A program made the translations under genes and the position numbers. Below are positions 17,637 to 27,639 of a stretch of 64,000 nt of DNA, piece after piece. The DNA comes from Pseudomonas graminis. GTDB taxonomy: Bacteria > Pseudomonadota > Gammaproteobacteria > Pseudomonadales > Pseudomonadaceae. Every line of letters begins with the position of its first letter. Position 1 is the stretch's first letter. The stretch covers positions 4,850,501-4,914,500 of the forward strand of contig NZ_CP053746.1 of the NCBI RefSeq assembly GCF_013201545.1, given 5' to 3'. The notes under the pieces are model-generated. The model searched no databases and was not told where the DNA came from. It saw nothing but the letters and a program-made list of their open reading frames with translations.

Positions 17637-18698
17637 ATGAATAAACGCATCGCGCTGGTCCTCGGCTCCGGGGGCGCACGGGGTTATGCGCACATCGGCG
17701 TCATCGAAGAGCTCGAACATCGCGGCTACGACATTGCGTGCATTGCCGGCTGTTCCATGGGCGCAGTGATCGGCGGGATCTACGCGGCGGGCAAGCTGCC
17801 CGAGTACAAGGCGTGGATCGAAAGCCTGGATTACCTGGACGTGCTGCGGCTGGTGGACGTGAGCTTTCGGCTGGGGGCGATTCGCGGCGAAAAGGTGTTC
17901 GGCAAGATTCGCGACATCGTCGGCGAGATCAACATCGAGGACTTGCCGATCCCCTATACCGCCGTGGCCACGGACCTGACCAACCAGCAGGAGATCTGGT
18001 TTCAGGAAGGCAATCTGCATTCGGCGATGCGCGCCTCGGCGGCGATCCCGAGCCTGTTCACCCCGGTGGTTCAGGGCAATCGCACGCTGGTCGATGGCGG
18101 CCTGCTGAACCCGTTGCCGATCGTGCCGGTGGTGTCGAGCCATTGCGACCTGATCGTCGCGGTCAACCTCAACTCCACCACCCAGAAGCATTACACCTTG
18201 CCGGTGATCGAGCGTCCGCCGGCGGTGAAGAAGCGTTTCGACGGGCTGATGAATTCCATCGGCTCGCACCTGCCGTTCCGCCGCAAGCTGGACCTGACCG
18301 GCGAGGATGGTGTGCGTCTGGCGCAGGAAAGCCTGAAACCCAGCGCCGCCGCGCTGCCGGGCAATCCGTGGTTGATGGCCGACATCGAATCCGCCGACCC
18401 CCAGGGCCAGCAACCTTCCGCTGCGCCCACCCAGGTCGGGGCGCCCAGATCGGCCAGCGGCTCAATCATCATCGACAACGTCGGCCCGGCTTCGCTGCTG
18501 GACCTGATCAACCAGAGCTTCGAGGTGATGCAGACCTCCCTGGCGCAGTACAAGATCGCCGGCTACCCGCCGGATATCCTGATCAACGTCCCGAAACGCG
18601 TATGCCGATTCTTCGAATTCTACAAAGCGCCGGAGCTAATCGCGCTCGGGCGGCAGATCGCCAGGGAAACGCTGGATCGGTATGAGCAGGAGCACTAA
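17637..18698 (+). CDS. Patatin-like phospholipase
   Basis: 353 residues. The oxyanion loop is LVLGSGGARGYAHIGV, the nucleophile elbow GCSMGAVIGG and the dyad aspartate is in TLVDGGLLNP. These are all the residues of the patatin Ser-Asp dyad. There is no signal peptide or autotransporter domain, so it is a cytosolic or membrane-associated hydrolase of the RssA type, not a PlpD-type secreted one. It probably hydrolyses phospholipid or lysophospholipid acyl esters. Confidence 0.85.
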   Translation: MNKRIALVLGSGGARGYAHIGVIEELEHRGYDIACIAGCSMGAVIGGIYAAGKLPEYKAWIESLDYLDVLRLVDVSFRLGAIRGEKVFGKIRDIVGEINIEDLPIPYTAVATDLTNQQEIWFQEGNLHSAMRASAAIPSLFTPVVQGNRTLVDGGLLNPLPIVPVVSSHCDLIVAVNLNSTTQKHYTLPVIERPPAVKKRFDGLMNSIGSHLPFRRKLDLTGEDGVRLAQESLKPSAAALPGNPWLMADIESADPQGQQPSAAPTQVGAPRSASGSIIIDNVGPASLLDLINQSFEVMQTSLAQYKIAGYPPDILINVPKRVCRFFEFYKAPELIALGRQIARETLDRYEQEH

Positions 18699-18715
18699 AG
18701 GGGTGACATCCGACG

Positions 18716-18880
18716 CCTTCCCGGCTAAAGCCGGTCCTACAGTCGAGGCCACCGCCAATCGCAGACTGGACGCAATACCTGAGTAGGACCGGCTTCAGCC
18801 GGGAAGAGGCCCGTATGAGCGCCATCAATCATGCGGTGTGAACACCGACGCCTTCCCGGCTAAAGCCGGTCCCACAGTCG
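18716..18880. repeat. Cluster of three REP palindromes after the patatin gene
   Basis: TTCCCGGCTAAAGCCGG occurs at 18718 and 18853, with an inverted copy (CCGGCTTCAGCCGGGAAG) at 18789-18806. This is a REP pair plus a further single unit, between a gene stop (18698) and the convergent kdpE stop. The rest of the gap is unremarkable. Confidence 0.85.
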
Positions 18881-18946
18881 AGGTCAACGCCAGTCCTACA
18901 GGCGCTGCCGAGGCCGTCGTGTAAGCGCCGGCACTGCGCTCATCCA

Positions 18947-19636
18947 TCACCCATTCATCAACCGATACCCGACCCCCGCCTCGGTCACGATGTACTGCGG
19001 CGCGGCGGGGTCGTCGCCGAGTTTCTGGCGCAGGTGCCCTACCACGATGCGCAGGTAATGGGTGTCCTCGACGTGGGTCGGGCCCCAGATGTCCTTGAGC
19101 AGTTGCTGCTGGGTGATGACCCGGCCGGGATGCCGCGCCAGTTGCGCCAGCACCGCGTATTCCTTGCGGGTCAGGGCGACTTCAGCATCGCCCAGCGACA
19201 CCCGGCGGTAGGCCAGATCGATGTTCAACGGGCCAATAACCACCGCCGACTCCACCTGACCGCTCTCCGGCGCCTGACGCAACAGCGAACGAATCCGCGC
19301 CAGAAACTCCTGAATGCCGAACGGCTTGGTCACGTAATCGTTGGCGCCGGCGTCCAGCGCGCGGACTTTCTCACCCTCGCTGGCACGCACCGAGAGCACC
19401 AGCACCGGCACCGTCGACCACTCGCGAAACTGGCTGAGCACGTCCTGTCCGTCCATGTCCGGCAGGCCCAGGTCGAGCACCAGCAAGTCCGGTTTATTCA
19501 ATGCGGCCTGGGTCAGGCCGTCGTTGCCGGTGCCGGCTTCCAGCACCTTGTAGCCTTGTGACGCGAGGCTGATGCGCAGGAATTTACGAATCTGCGGCTC
19601 GTCATCGATCACCAGAATGGTCGCCGTCTGGCTCAT
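18947..19636 (-). CDS. kdpE: KdpE, OmpR-family response regulator of potassium uptake
   Basis: 229 residues. The receiver domain has the acidic pair DDE (11-13), phosphoacceptor Asp55 in LLVLDLGLPDMDG and lysine in YVTKPF. The C-terminal winged helix includes VALTRKEYAVLAQLARHPGRV and a recognition helix near HYLRIVVGHLRQKLG. It is phosphorylated by KdpD and activates kdpFABC when K+ is limiting. It lies 63 bases after kdpD on the same strand and completes the operon. Identification rests on motifs and gene order. Confidence 0.95.
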   Translation of the reverse strand: MSQTATILVIDDEPQIRKFLRISLASQGYKVLEAGTGNDGLTQAALNKPDLLVLDLGLPDMDGQDVLSQFREWSTVPVLVLSVRASEGEKVRALDAGANDYVTKPFGIQEFLARIRSLLRQAPESGQVESAVVIGPLNIDLAYRRVSLGDAEVALTRKEYAVLAQLARHPGRVITQQQLLKDIWGPTHVEDTHYLRIVVGHLRQKLGDDPAAPQYIVTEAGVGYRLMNG

Positions 19637-19699
19637 GGGTGTCCTGTCATAAAAGAAAAGGTCGGTTACAAACGCCCGTCAGCGTAGCGCAAAGCCGGT

Positions 19700-22357
19700 T
19701 CAGACCGCCTGGTCCATTTCCGCTTCGGGCTGCGCTTGCAGCGGCAGGTGCAGACTGATGCAGGTGCCGCGACCGTCGATGCCATCGCCCACGCTGATCC
19801 GCCCGCCATGGGCGCCGACCATGCCCTGACAGATCGCCAGACCCAGCCCCGTGCCCTGCCCGCCTCGGTCACCCCGCGCGGCGGTGTAGAACATGTCGAA
19901 AATCTTCGCCCGCTCACCCTCGGGTATTCCCGGCCCCTCATCGCTGACGGCGAAGATAATCTCCTCGTTCTGCGCAGTGACCGCCATCTGCAGACGGCCA
20001 TTGACCGGCGAGAAGCGCGCGGCGTTTTCGATCACGTTGATCAGCGCCTGCTCGATCAGCGCGGCGTGGACATACAGCAGCGGCAATTCCGCCGGCAACT
20101 CGGTCATGACTTGCAGCGGCGCGAGGACCGCGCGGAGGCGATTGAGTGCGCTGCCGACGATGTCACCCGGCGAGACCCAGTCCCGTGCCAGTTTCAGCGC
20201 ACCGTGACCGAGGCGCGTCATGTCCAGCAGGTTCTGAATGTAGCGATCCAGACGCTCGGCCTCGTCGCGGGTGCCTTCGAGCAACTCGCGACGGTCTTCC
20301 AGCGGAATCGCCTCGCCCAGCGCCAACAGGCTGTCGATGCTGCCGCGCATTGCCGTCAGCGGCGTGCGCAAATCGTGGGACACCGAGGCCAGCAAGGCGC
20401 TGCGCAGTTGTTCGGTCTCGCCATGCAAGCGCGCGGCTTCCAGGTCTTCGGCCAGACGAGCCCGCGCCAGGGCCTGCCCCAGTGGCTGACTCAATGCGGT
20501 CAGCAAACGCCGACGCTGCTGGGTGAAGGTCTGGCCCTGTTTCGCACGAATCCCCACCAACGCCAGCGGCGCATCGTCCACCCACAACGGCAGCCACCAC
20601 CAACTCCCCGACGGCAGTGTGCCGGTGCCCCTGCCCGCCGGTTGCCCGTGCTGCCAGGCCCAGTCCGCCGCCGCGCGCTCGAATTCGGAAAACTCCAGCG
20701 GCCCGCCCACCTCCACCTTCCAGCCCTGCTCGCGGACGTTGTCCAGCACGCACAGCTGCAATTCGCTCCAGCCGGCCAAGTGATGATCGGCTGCACTGAG
20801 CACCGCCTGGCGATCGGTGGCGGCGGTCAGGCGGCGGGACAGATCGAGCAGTTCGCTGGTCTCCTCCTGGGTGTCGCGCAGTGCTTGCAACTGGCGCCGC
20901 TGGCGGGCGGCGAGATTGCCGGTCAGTGCCGCCATCAGCAGAAAGAACAACAGCGTCAGCACGTCTTCTTCGCGCTGGATGCTCAAAGAAAAATTCGGCG
21001 GAATGAACAAAAAGTCATAGGCCAGGAATGACAGCACCGAGCAGACCATCGCCGGGCCGACGCTGCTGCGCACGGCCACCAGCAAAACGGCGGCGAGAAA
21101 GACGAGGGAAATGTTCGGCAGCGCCAACCAGCTGGACACCGCCCAGGCCAGCGCGCTGGCGCCAAGGGTGGCAAACAGCGCCAGGGCGTAATCGAACCAG
21201 ACCAGATTGCGCGGCGAGGTGGATTGCGCCTGATCGGGGCGCGACTCGCTGTCGAGGACGTTGATTTCCAGGCCATGGGCATTGCGCAGCAAACGCGACG
21301 CCAGCCCGCCGCCCAACACCCGCCGTCGCAGGGATGGCCGCGACTGCCCCACCAGCACCAGACTCGCGCGGCGCTCGGTGGCGTGCTGAATCAGCGTCTT
21401 CGCCACTTCCGGCGCGCGCAATACCACCACCTCCCCGCCGAGGCGTTCGGCGAGCTGCTGGGCATTCTGCAAACGACTGCGCGCCAGTTCATCCAAAAAG
21501 CGCCCGTTGTCGACATGCACCAGACTCCACGGCAGATGCCGACGCTGGGCGACGCGGCTGGCGTGGCGCACCAGACGTTCGGCCTGGGCGTCGCCGTCGA
21601 TGCCGACCAGCAGACGACCCCGCACCGCCGGCGCCGCCTGGCCCAACTGCCGATAACCCAGGGCCAGATCGTTGTCCACCTGGGCGGCGGCGGTCTGCAT
21701 CGCCATTTCCCGCAGCGCGGTGAGGTTGGTCTGGGTGAAGAACGCATCAATGGCCGCGCGCGCCTGCTCAGGCACGTAGACCTTGCCGTCGCGCAGCCGC
21801 TCCAGCAGCTCCCGGGGCGGCAGGTCAATCAGCACCAGTTCGTAGGCTTCCTGCAACACCCAGTCCGGCAGGGTCTCGCGCACTTGTACGCCAGTGATGC
21901 CGCGCACCTGATCGTTGAGGCTTTCCAGGTGCTGAACGTTGACCGTGGTGTAAACGTCTATCCCCGCCGAGAGCAGCTCCTGAATGTCCTGCCAGCGCTT
22001 GGCGTGGCGACTGCCAGGCGCGTTGGAATGGGCGAGTTCGTCGACCAGCACCAGTTTGGGCTTGGCCGCAAGAATACCGTCCAGGTCCATCTCTTCGAGC
22101 ATGACCCCGCGATATTCGGAACGGACCATGGGTTGCTGGGGCAAACCGCCCAGCAGTGCTTCGGTTTCGGCACGGCCGTGGGTTTCGACGACCCCGGCCA
22201 GCAGCGACACGCCCTGGCGCATCTGGGTGTGCGCGGCCTGGAGCATGGCGTAGGTCTTGCCCACGCCGGGTGCAGCGCCGAGAAACACCTTCAGCCGCCC
22301 GCGATCGTCCCGAGGAAGATTGACCAGCAAAGCGTCGGCGCGGGTGGTTGAATTCAC
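19700..22357 (-). CDS. kdpD: KdpD, turgor/potassium-responsive sensor kinase
   Basis: 885 residues. The N-terminal KdpD domain has Walker A GAAPGVGKT (27-35) and VLVDELAHSNAPGSRH. A UspA-like domain spans about 245-370. Four membrane helices lie at 390-485, followed by a GAF-like region. The HisKA domain holds His661 in SVSHDLRTPLTAM, and the ATPase domain has the DEGPGIPEGE and [11 protein letters not shown] boxes. It senses K+/turgor and phosphorylates KdpE. It begins 55 bases after kdpC. Confidence 0.95.
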   Translation of the reverse strand: MNSTTRADALLVNLPRDDRGRLKVFLGAAPGVGKTYAMLQAAHTQMRQGVSLLAGVVETHGRAETEALLGGLPQQPMVRSEYRGVMLEEMDLDGILAAKPKLVLVDELAHSNAPGSRHAKRWQDIQELLSAGIDVYTTVNVQHLESLNDQVRGITGVQVRETLPDWVLQEAYELVLIDLPPRELLERLRDGKVYVPEQARAAIDAFFTQTNLTALREMAMQTAAAQVDNDLALGYRQLGQAAPAVRGRLLVGIDGDAQAERLVRHASRVAQRRHLPWSLVHVDNGRFLDELARSRLQNAQQLAERLGGEVVVLRAPEVAKTLIQHATERRASLVLVGQSRPSLRRRVLGGGLASRLLRNAHGLEINVLDSESRPDQAQSTSPRNLVWFDYALALFATLGASALAWAVSSWLALPNISLVFLAAVLLVAVRSSVGPAMVCSVLSFLAYDFLFIPPNFSLSIQREEDVLTLLFFLLMAALTGNLAARQRRQLQALRDTQEETSELLDLSRRLTAATDRQAVLSAADHHLAGWSELQLCVLDNVREQGWKVEVGGPLEFSEFERAAADWAWQHGQPAGRGTGTLPSGSWWWLPLWVDDAPLALVGIRAKQGQTFTQQRRRLLTALSQPLGQALARARLAEDLEAARLHGETEQLRSALLASVSHDLRTPLTAMRGSIDSLLALGEAIPLEDRRELLEGTRDEAERLDRYIQNLLDMTRLGHGALKLARDWVSPGDIVGSALNRLRAVLAPLQVMTELPAELPLLYVHAALIEQALINVIENAARFSPVNGRLQMAVTAQNEEIIFAVSDEGPGIPEGERAKIFDMFYTAARGDRGGQGTGLGLAICQGMVGAHGGRISVGDGIDGRGTCISLHLPLQAQPEAEMDQAV

Positions 22358-22412
22358 GAAAAGTTGTCCTGATGCAGGGTGATGTGAGCTCGTGTGGCGT
22401 CGCCCGTTGGCG

Positions 22413-22982
22413 TCAGTTCACGGCTTTGCCAGACGGTAACCGATCCAGACTCAGATTCAAGTCCAGTACGTTCACCACCGGCGGGCCGATCAGCGAGGTC
22501 TGGGTGTTGTCCGCCACCAGTTTCTGCACCGATTCGCGCGGCAGGTTACGCGCCGCTGCGATGCGGGACACCTGATATTCCGCCGCAGCCGGCGACAGAT
22601 GCGGATCAAGACCGCTGGCGGACGTGGTCAGCAGGTTCAGCGGTACGGGACCCTGGCTGTCGACTTTTTCCTTGGCGGTATCCTCGGTCACTCGCGTCGC
22701 CAGCGCCGGATTGCTCGGCGCCAGGTTACTCGCGCCGCTGGCGACGGTGGCGTAGGCCCCGGCAGACGGACGCGGATGAAACCATTCTTCGCCGGTGAAA
22801 TTCTGCGCGATCAACTCCGAGCCGCGCACCTTTTCATGGTCGTCGTAGACCAGGCTGCCATTGGCCTGGTCCGGGAACGCCACCTGGGCGACGCCGGTCA
22901 CCACCAGCGGGTAAGCCACGCCGGTGATCAGGGTCATCAGAACGATCAGGCTCAGGGCCGGACGCAATACGCTGGACATCAT
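22413..22982 (-). CDS. kdpC: KdpC, potassium-transporting ATPase subunit C
   Basis: 189 residues, essentially the length of E. coli KdpC. One N-terminal membrane helix ([22 protein letters not shown]) is followed by the conserved [17 protein letters not shown] and [17 protein letters not shown] motifs and the C-terminal [11 protein letters not shown]. KdpC sits between KdpA and KdpB in the KdpFABC complex. The start has GAGG upstream; a second Met follows at once. Confidence 0.95.
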   Translation of the reverse strand: MMSSVLRPALSLIVLMTLITGVAYPLVVTGVAQVAFPDQANGSLVYDDHEKVRGSELIAQNFTGEEWFHPRPSAGAYATVASGASNLAPSNPALATRVTEDTAKEKVDSQGPVPLNLLTTSASGLDPHLSPAAAEYQVSRIAAARNLPRESVQKLVADNTQTSLIGPPVVNVLDLNLSLDRLPSGKAVN

Positions 22983-23044
22983 TCATTCCTCATTTCGAAG
23001 TGAGCGCCGCGCGGGATCAGTCACCACGCGGCACGATCAGCGGG

Positions 23045-25141
23045 TTAAACCAGATGCAAGGCGGTCAACAGCAGGTCAATTGCCTTGATCCCCACGAACG
23101 GCACGACAATCCCGCCCAGTCCGTACACCAGCAGATTGCGGCGCAGCAGATGCGCAGCGCTGGCGGCCTGCACCCGCACGCCGCGCAATGCCAGCGGGAT
23201 CAGCACGACGATGATCAGCGCGTTGAAGACGATGGCCGACAAAATCGCGCTCTGCGGGCTGGCCAGGTGCATGACGTTGAGCACGCCCAGTTGCGGGTAG
23301 ATCGAGGCAAACAGTGCCGGCAGGATGGCGAAGTATTTGGCCACGTCGTTGGCGATGGAAAAGGTCGTCAGGGCGCCGCGGGTCACCAGCAATTCCTTGC
23401 CGATCTGCACCACGTCCAGCAGCTTGGTCGGGTCGCTGTCGAGATCGACCATGTTGGCCGCTTCCCGCGCCGCCTGGGTGCCATCGTTCATCGCCATGCC
23501 GACGTCGGCCTGGGCCAGCGCCGGGGCGTCATTGGCGCCGTCGCCGCACATTGCCACCAATCGCCCGTCGTTCTGTTCCTGACGGATGCGCTCCAGTTTC
23601 TTCTCGGGAGTGGCTTCGGCCAGCACGTCATCAACGCCTGCTTCTGCCGCGATCGCTGCCGCCGTCAGCGGGTTGTCGCCGGTGACCATAACCGTGCGAA
23701 TGCCCAGTTTGCGCAGTTCCTCGAAGCGCTCGCGAATGCCCGGCTTGACCACGTCCTTGAGGTGAATCGCCCCCAGCAGTTTGCCATCGCCGCAGACCAG
23801 CAGCGGCGTGCCGCCGGTCTTGGCGATCTTGTCGATCTCCCGCGCCAGTACCGGCGGCAGGTCATTGCGGTCACGGCCGAGGAATTTCAGCAGCGAGTCC
23901 ACGGCGCCCTTGCGGTACACACGGCCCTCGAAATCGACGCCAGACAGACGGGTTTCCGCCGTGAACGGTACTGCCGTCAACTGGCTCGGTGCAGGCTCGG
24001 TCATCGGGTGCAGACCGCGCAAGTATTCAACGATGGACTTGCCTTCAGCCGTGTCATCGGCCAGCGAGGCCAGCAGCGTGCCTTCGCTCAGCTCTTTCGG
24101 CGTCACGCCCGGCGCGGCATACACCGCCGCACAACGACGGTTGCCAAAAGTGATGGTCCCGGTCTTGTCCAGCAGCAACACATGCACGTCACCCGCCGCC
24201 TCTACCGCACGGCCGGATTTGGCGATCACGTTGAGGCGCACCAGGCGATCCATGCCGGCAATGCCGATGGCCGAGAGCAGGCCGCCGATGGTGGTCGGAA
24301 TCAGGGTGACCAACAGCGCCACGAGGAACACCAGCGGCAGGTTACCGCCGGCAAAGTGCGCGAACGGCTGCAGGGTCACGACCACCAGCAGGAAGATCAA
24401 CGTCAGGCCGATGAGCAGAATATCGAGGGCCACCTCGTTGGGGGTCTTCTGGCGCTTGGCCCCTTCGACCAGCGCAATCATGCGGTCCAGGGTCGATTCG
24501 CCGGGGTTGGCGCTGATGCGCACCAGCAGCCAGTCGGACACCAGTCGCGTGTTACCGGTCACGGCCGAACGGTCGCCGCCGGACTCGCGAATCACCGGCG
24601 CAGACTCACCGGTAATCGCCGCTTCGTTGACCGCCGCGATGCCTTCGATGACCTCACCGTCGCCCGGAATCAACTCCCCGGCTTCGACGCGAACCACATC
24701 GCCCTTGCGCAGGGTCGCGGCGTTGACCATTTCGTAACCGCCGTTGGCGCTCTGGATCCGCGCCTTCAGGCCTTCGCTGCCCGCTTTCAGGCTGTCGGCG
24801 CGGGCCTTGCCGCGACCCTCGGCCAAGGCTTCGGCGAAGTTGGCGAACAACACGGTGAACCACAGCCAGACCGCGATCTGCACGGCGACGGAGGTTGGCA
24901 CGGCCGGATCGGGGATCAGGCACAGCACGGTGGTCAGGATCGCGGTCAGTTCGACCACCAGCATCACCGGCGCACGGTGCAGCTGACGCGGGTCGAGCTT
25001 GACGAACGCCTGCACCAGCGCCGGTCGCCACAGGGCAGCAAGACCGGTTTTGGCCGCTACGGGCTGCGCGTCATGGCGTGCTGTCTCGCTGGCCGGGCTT
25101 TTACTGTTCGCGCTCTTTGTTACGGGGGCTTGCATGTTCAT
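23045..25141 (-). CDS. kdpB: KdpB, P-type ATPase subunit of the potassium pump
   Basis: 698 residues from the ATG at 25141 behind GAGGACC. P-type ATPase landmarks are TGES at 177-180 (its Ser180 corresponds to the regulatory serine of E. coli KdpB), phosphorylated Asp325 in [12 protein letters not shown], and the hinge [16 protein letters not shown]. The first membrane pairs lie at 58-105 and 238-290. It hydrolyses ATP to drive K+ received through KdpA. The start is 10 bases downstream of kdpA and within the same transcript. Confidence 0.97.
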   Translation of the reverse strand: MNMQAPVTKSANSKSPASETARHDAQPVAAKTGLAALWRPALVQAFVKLDPRQLHRAPVMLVVELTAILTTVLCLIPDPAVPTSVAVQIAVWLWFTVLFANFAEALAEGRGKARADSLKAGSEGLKARIQSANGGYEMVNAATLRKGDVVRVEAGELIPGDGEVIEGIAAVNEAAITGESAPVIRESGGDRSAVTGNTRLVSDWLLVRISANPGESTLDRMIALVEGAKRQKTPNEVALDILLIGLTLIFLLVVVTLQPFAHFAGGNLPLVFLVALLVTLIPTTIGGLLSAIGIAGMDRLVRLNVIAKSGRAVEAAGDVHVLLLDKTGTITFGNRRCAAVYAAPGVTPKELSEGTLLASLADDTAEGKSIVEYLRGLHPMTEPAPSQLTAVPFTAETRLSGVDFEGRVYRKGAVDSLLKFLGRDRNDLPPVLAREIDKIAKTGGTPLLVCGDGKLLGAIHLKDVVKPGIRERFEELRKLGIRTVMVTGDNPLTAAAIAAEAGVDDVLAEATPEKKLERIRQEQNDGRLVAMCGDGANDAPALAQADVGMAMNDGTQAAREAANMVDLDSDPTKLLDVVQIGKELLVTRGALTTFSIANDVAKYFAILPALFASIYPQLGVLNVMHLASPQSAILSAIVFNALIIVVLIPLALRGVRVQAASAAHLLRRNLLVYGLGGIVVPFVGIKAIDLLLTALHLV

Positions 25142-25151
25142 GGTGTGGTCC

Positions 25152-26846
25152 TCAGAAGCCCAGGCTCAAGTGTTCGGCGATCGGTCCCAGTGCCAGGGTC
25201 GGCAGGAACGTCAGGCCACCCACGAGCAAGATGGTCACGGTCAGCAGGGTGACGAACAGCGGGCCGTGGGTCGGGAAGCTGTTCTGGCCCAGCGGCGAGC
25301 TCTTCTTCGCCGCCAGACTGCCGGCCAGCGCGAGCACCGGCAGGATGTAGCCGAAGCGGCCGATGAACATTGACAGGCCCAACATCAGGTTGTGGAAGGT
25401 GGTGTTGGCGCTGAAGCCGCCGAAGGCCGAACCGTTGTTGGCGGTCGCCGAGGTGTAGGCATAAAGCAACTGACTGAAACCGTGGGCGCCGGGATTGCTC
25501 ACCGCCCCCGCCGGGCCGGGCAACGAGGCCGCCAGCGCACCGAACACCAGCACGCCGACCGGCATCACGATCAAGGTCGCCACCAGCAACTTGACCTCAC
25601 GGGCCTGCAGCTTCTTGCCGAGGTATTCCGGGGTGCGGCCGATCATCAGGCCGGCGAGAAATACCGCGATCAATACGTTCAGCAACATGCCGTAGAGGCC
25701 TGCGCCGACGCCGCCAAAGATCACTTCGCCGACCATCATGTTGGCCAGGGCGATCATCCCGGTGAGCGGGTTGAGGCTGTCATGCATGCCGTTGACCGAA
25801 CCGTTGGACGCCGCCGTAGTGGTCGCCGCCCAGAGCACAGTGGCGGTGGTGCCGAAGCGGGTTTCCTTGCCTTCCATCGGCGCGGTCTGCTCGACCGACG
25901 CGATGTTCAGCGCAGGATTGGGCTGATATTCGGCCCACATCGCCGTCGCGCCGCCAATCAGGAACAGCACCAGCATGCAGGCGATGATCGCGCGGCTCTG
26001 GCGCATGTCCTTGACGTAATGGCCGAAGGTGAACACCAGCGCCACCGGGATCAGGATGATCGACACCAGCTCGAACAGGTTGCTCCAGATGGTCGGGTTC
26101 TCGAACGGATGCGCCGAGTTGACGCCGAAGAAGCCACCGCCGTTGGTGCCCAGTTGCTTGATCGCAATCTGGCTGGCGGCCGGGCCCAGCGGGAGGGTCT
26201 GGTCGGTGCCTTGCAGGGTGACGGCGTCCATGTAATGAGCGAAGGTTTGCGGCACGCCCTGCCAGACCAGCAGCAGCGCCAGTACCAGGCACAGCGGCAG
26301 CAGACCGTAGAGGGTGGCGCGGGTCATGTCCGCCCAGAAGTTGCCCAGGTGCTGCGTCGAGCGACGGCTGATGCCTCGGCAGAACGCGACCAGCACGGCG
26401 ATGCCGGTGGCGGCGCTGACGAAGTTTTGCACGGTCAGGCCGGCCATCTGGCTCAGGTAGCTCAGGGACGATTCGCCGCTGTAGCTCTGCCAGTTGGTGT
26501 TGGTCACGAAGCTCATGGTGGTGTTGAACGCCAGCGACCACTCCATGCCCGGCAGACCCTGTGGGTTAAGCGGCAGCGAGCCTTGCAGGAGCAGGATGGA
26601 GAACAGCACGACGAACCCGGCCAGGTTGAACGCCAGCAGGGCGATTGTGTAGGTTTTCCAGTTGTGTTCGATCGTGGGGTCGACGCCGGCCAGGCGATAG
26701 CAGATGCGCTCGACCGGGCCCATGACCGGGGTCAGAAAGGTGCGCTTGCCTTCCATGACGTTGTAGTAGAACCGTCCCAGCAGCGGCGCGGGCAGTAGCA
26801 CCAGGGCGAAAAACGCCAGTATCAGCAGGTAGTCGTAACCGTGCAT
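25152..26846 (-). CDS. kdpA: KdpA, potassium-channel-like subunit
   Basis: 564 residues from the ATG at 26846 with GAGGAG upstream. About ten membrane helices with four selectivity-filter-like loops: [47 protein letters not shown] and [21 protein letters not shown]. These are the SKT-superfamily P-loops that bind K+ in KdpA. It starts five bases after the kdpF stop. Confidence 0.97.
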   Translation of the reverse strand: MHGYDYLLILAFFALVLLPAPLLGRFYYNVMEGKRTFLTPVMGPVERICYRLAGVDPTIEHNWKTYTIALLAFNLAGFVVLFSILLLQGSLPLNPQGLPGMEWSLAFNTTMSFVTNTNWQSYSGESSLSYLSQMAGLTVQNFVSAATGIAVLVAFCRGISRRSTQHLGNFWADMTRATLYGLLPLCLVLALLLVWQGVPQTFAHYMDAVTLQGTDQTLPLGPAASQIAIKQLGTNGGGFFGVNSAHPFENPTIWSNLFELVSIILIPVALVFTFGHYVKDMRQSRAIIACMLVLFLIGGATAMWAEYQPNPALNIASVEQTAPMEGKETRFGTTATVLWAATTTAASNGSVNGMHDSLNPLTGMIALANMMVGEVIFGGVGAGLYGMLLNVLIAVFLAGLMIGRTPEYLGKKLQAREVKLLVATLIVMPVGVLVFGALAASLPGPAGAVSNPGAHGFSQLLYAYTSATANNGSAFGGFSANTTFHNLMLGLSMFIGRFGYILPVLALAGSLAAKKSSPLGQNSFPTHGPLFVTLLTVTILLVGGLTFLPTLALGPIAEHLSLGF

Positions 26847-26851
26847 GGCCG

Positions 26852-26947
26852 TTACTCCTCGACCCGGCCAGCGCGCAGGAGCGCAACCAGCAAGTAAACG
26901 AATAACCCTGCTGCGAGCAGCAGTGACACCCCATCCAGAACGCTCAT
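26852..26947 (-). CDS. kdpF: KdpF, small stabilising subunit of KdpFABC
   Basis: A 31-codon gene read directly from the sequence, ATG at 26947 to TAA at 26852. The product is one hydrophobic helix, MSVLDGVSLLLAAGLFVYLL followed by VALLRAGRVEE. The position immediately before kdpA, the length (KdpF is about 29 residues) and the single-helix character identify it. KdpF stabilises the complex in the membrane. Confidence 0.92.
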   Translation of the reverse strand: MSVLDGVSLLLAAGLFVYLLVALLRAGRVEE

Positions 26948-26998
26948 GAAAAACTCTCCGTCATACGGCGACTGCCGTGTGGGGCAATTGTCTGCAGT

Positions 26999-27055
26999 GG
27001 GGGTGTAAAGGAACGAGAGCGACGGGGGGTGGGGGGCATAAAGAAAGCGTAAAGA
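26999..27055 (-). promoter_or_regulatory. Candidate KdpE-binding boxes upstream of kdpF
   Basis: On the minus strand, TTTACACCCCC at 26999-27009 and CTTTACGCTTTCTTTATGCC (27036-27055, followed by a C-run down to 27024) both have the T-rich stretch followed by ACACCCC-like sequence known from the E. coli kdp operator (TTTTTTACACCCC). They lie 52-108 bases upstream of the kdpF start. Assignment is by resemblance only. Confidence 0.45.
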
Positions 27056-27129
27056 GTGAATAAATCGGAGCGTTTAGAAGCTTTACACCGTGGGCATATC
27101 CGTTATTTGTGTGGGTTGTTGTTATGGTT

Positions 27130-27400
27130 CCGCCCTTACGGCGGGTCACTTTTTTCAAGAGCCCGGATTGCCGGCCCAGAAAAAAGTAACCAAAAAGGCC
27201 CTGCTCCTGGTTTGACCCGACTTCGTCGGGTTCCCTCACTCCGACGACGCTCCGTGGGCCCGCGCCGAACGGACATCCATGTCCTGACGGCGCTCTCGCG
27301 GCATCCATGCCGCTCGGCCCACTCCGCGTCGTCTACGATCGGCCTGCACCCAAGTCGCGTTTCGCGGTGTTTGACCTACCGCGTAGAAGATCAAAAGCAG
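27130..27400 (-). repeat. Structured interspersed element, copy A (two AUGGAU hairpins, minus strand)
   Basis: Read on the minus strand, two hairpins lie in tandem: GCGGC-ATGGAT-GCCGC (27298-27313) and GGAC-ATGGAT-GTCC (27271-27284). Downstream is a third stem, CCCGAC-GAA-GTCGGG. Flanks match the other copies (CGACTTGGGTGCAGG before, GCGGGCCCACGGAGCG after). The 3' end is diverged from B, D and E: instead of the AGCACCC terminator-like hairpin it has a T-rich stretch and a separate CCGCC/GGCGG stem near 27131-27144. No protein is encoded; the frames that cross it are by-products of high GC. The region between the kdp promoter and this copy holds nothing else. Confidence 0.75.
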
Positions 27401-27420
27401 ATCAAGGGCGGGTCAAGCGC

Positions 27421-27525
27421 CAGGGACTTGTGGGAGTGAGCTTGCTCACGAAGGGGTCGGTACATCCATCGGATATCTGGTGTTTGAGATAAAGCATTCG
27501 CGAGCAAGCTCGCTCCCACAGATGG
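27421..27525. repeat. BIME: paired GTGGGAG(T/C)GAGC REP units
   Basis: Two inverted REP units (27431-27454 GAGTGAGCTTGCTCAC type; 27496-27521 GCGAGCAAGCTCGC type) flank a conserved centre with GGTACATCCATCGGATATCTGG. The same roughly 95-base unit recurs inverted at 54871-54967, differing at only a few positions. Confidence 0.85.
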
Positions 27526-27565
27526 GGTGTCCAATCAGCAAAACTGTCGCCGCTTGGGCTGGCCT

Positions 27566-27635
27566 CTTCCCGGCTAAAGCCCGGTCCCACTAACAGCAGC
27601 ACGCGCATTTAGTGGGACCGGCTTCAGCCGGGAAG
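27566..27635. repeat. REP pair (CCGGCTAAAGCCGG class)
   Basis: CTTCCCGGCTAAAGCCCGG (27566) and its inverse CCGGCTTCAGCCGGGAAG (27618-27635) enclose CCACTAACAGCAGCACGCGC. The same enclosed sequence is found in the REP pairs at 35125 and, inverted, at 54741-54828, so the whole pair is a repeated module. Confidence 0.85.
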
Positions 27636-27639
27636 CTGT

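Noticed and set aside
23000..25252. 750-codon open frame opposite kdpB
   Set aside because: Antisense to an unmistakable KdpB. The product is rich in Arg, Gln and His without any motif.
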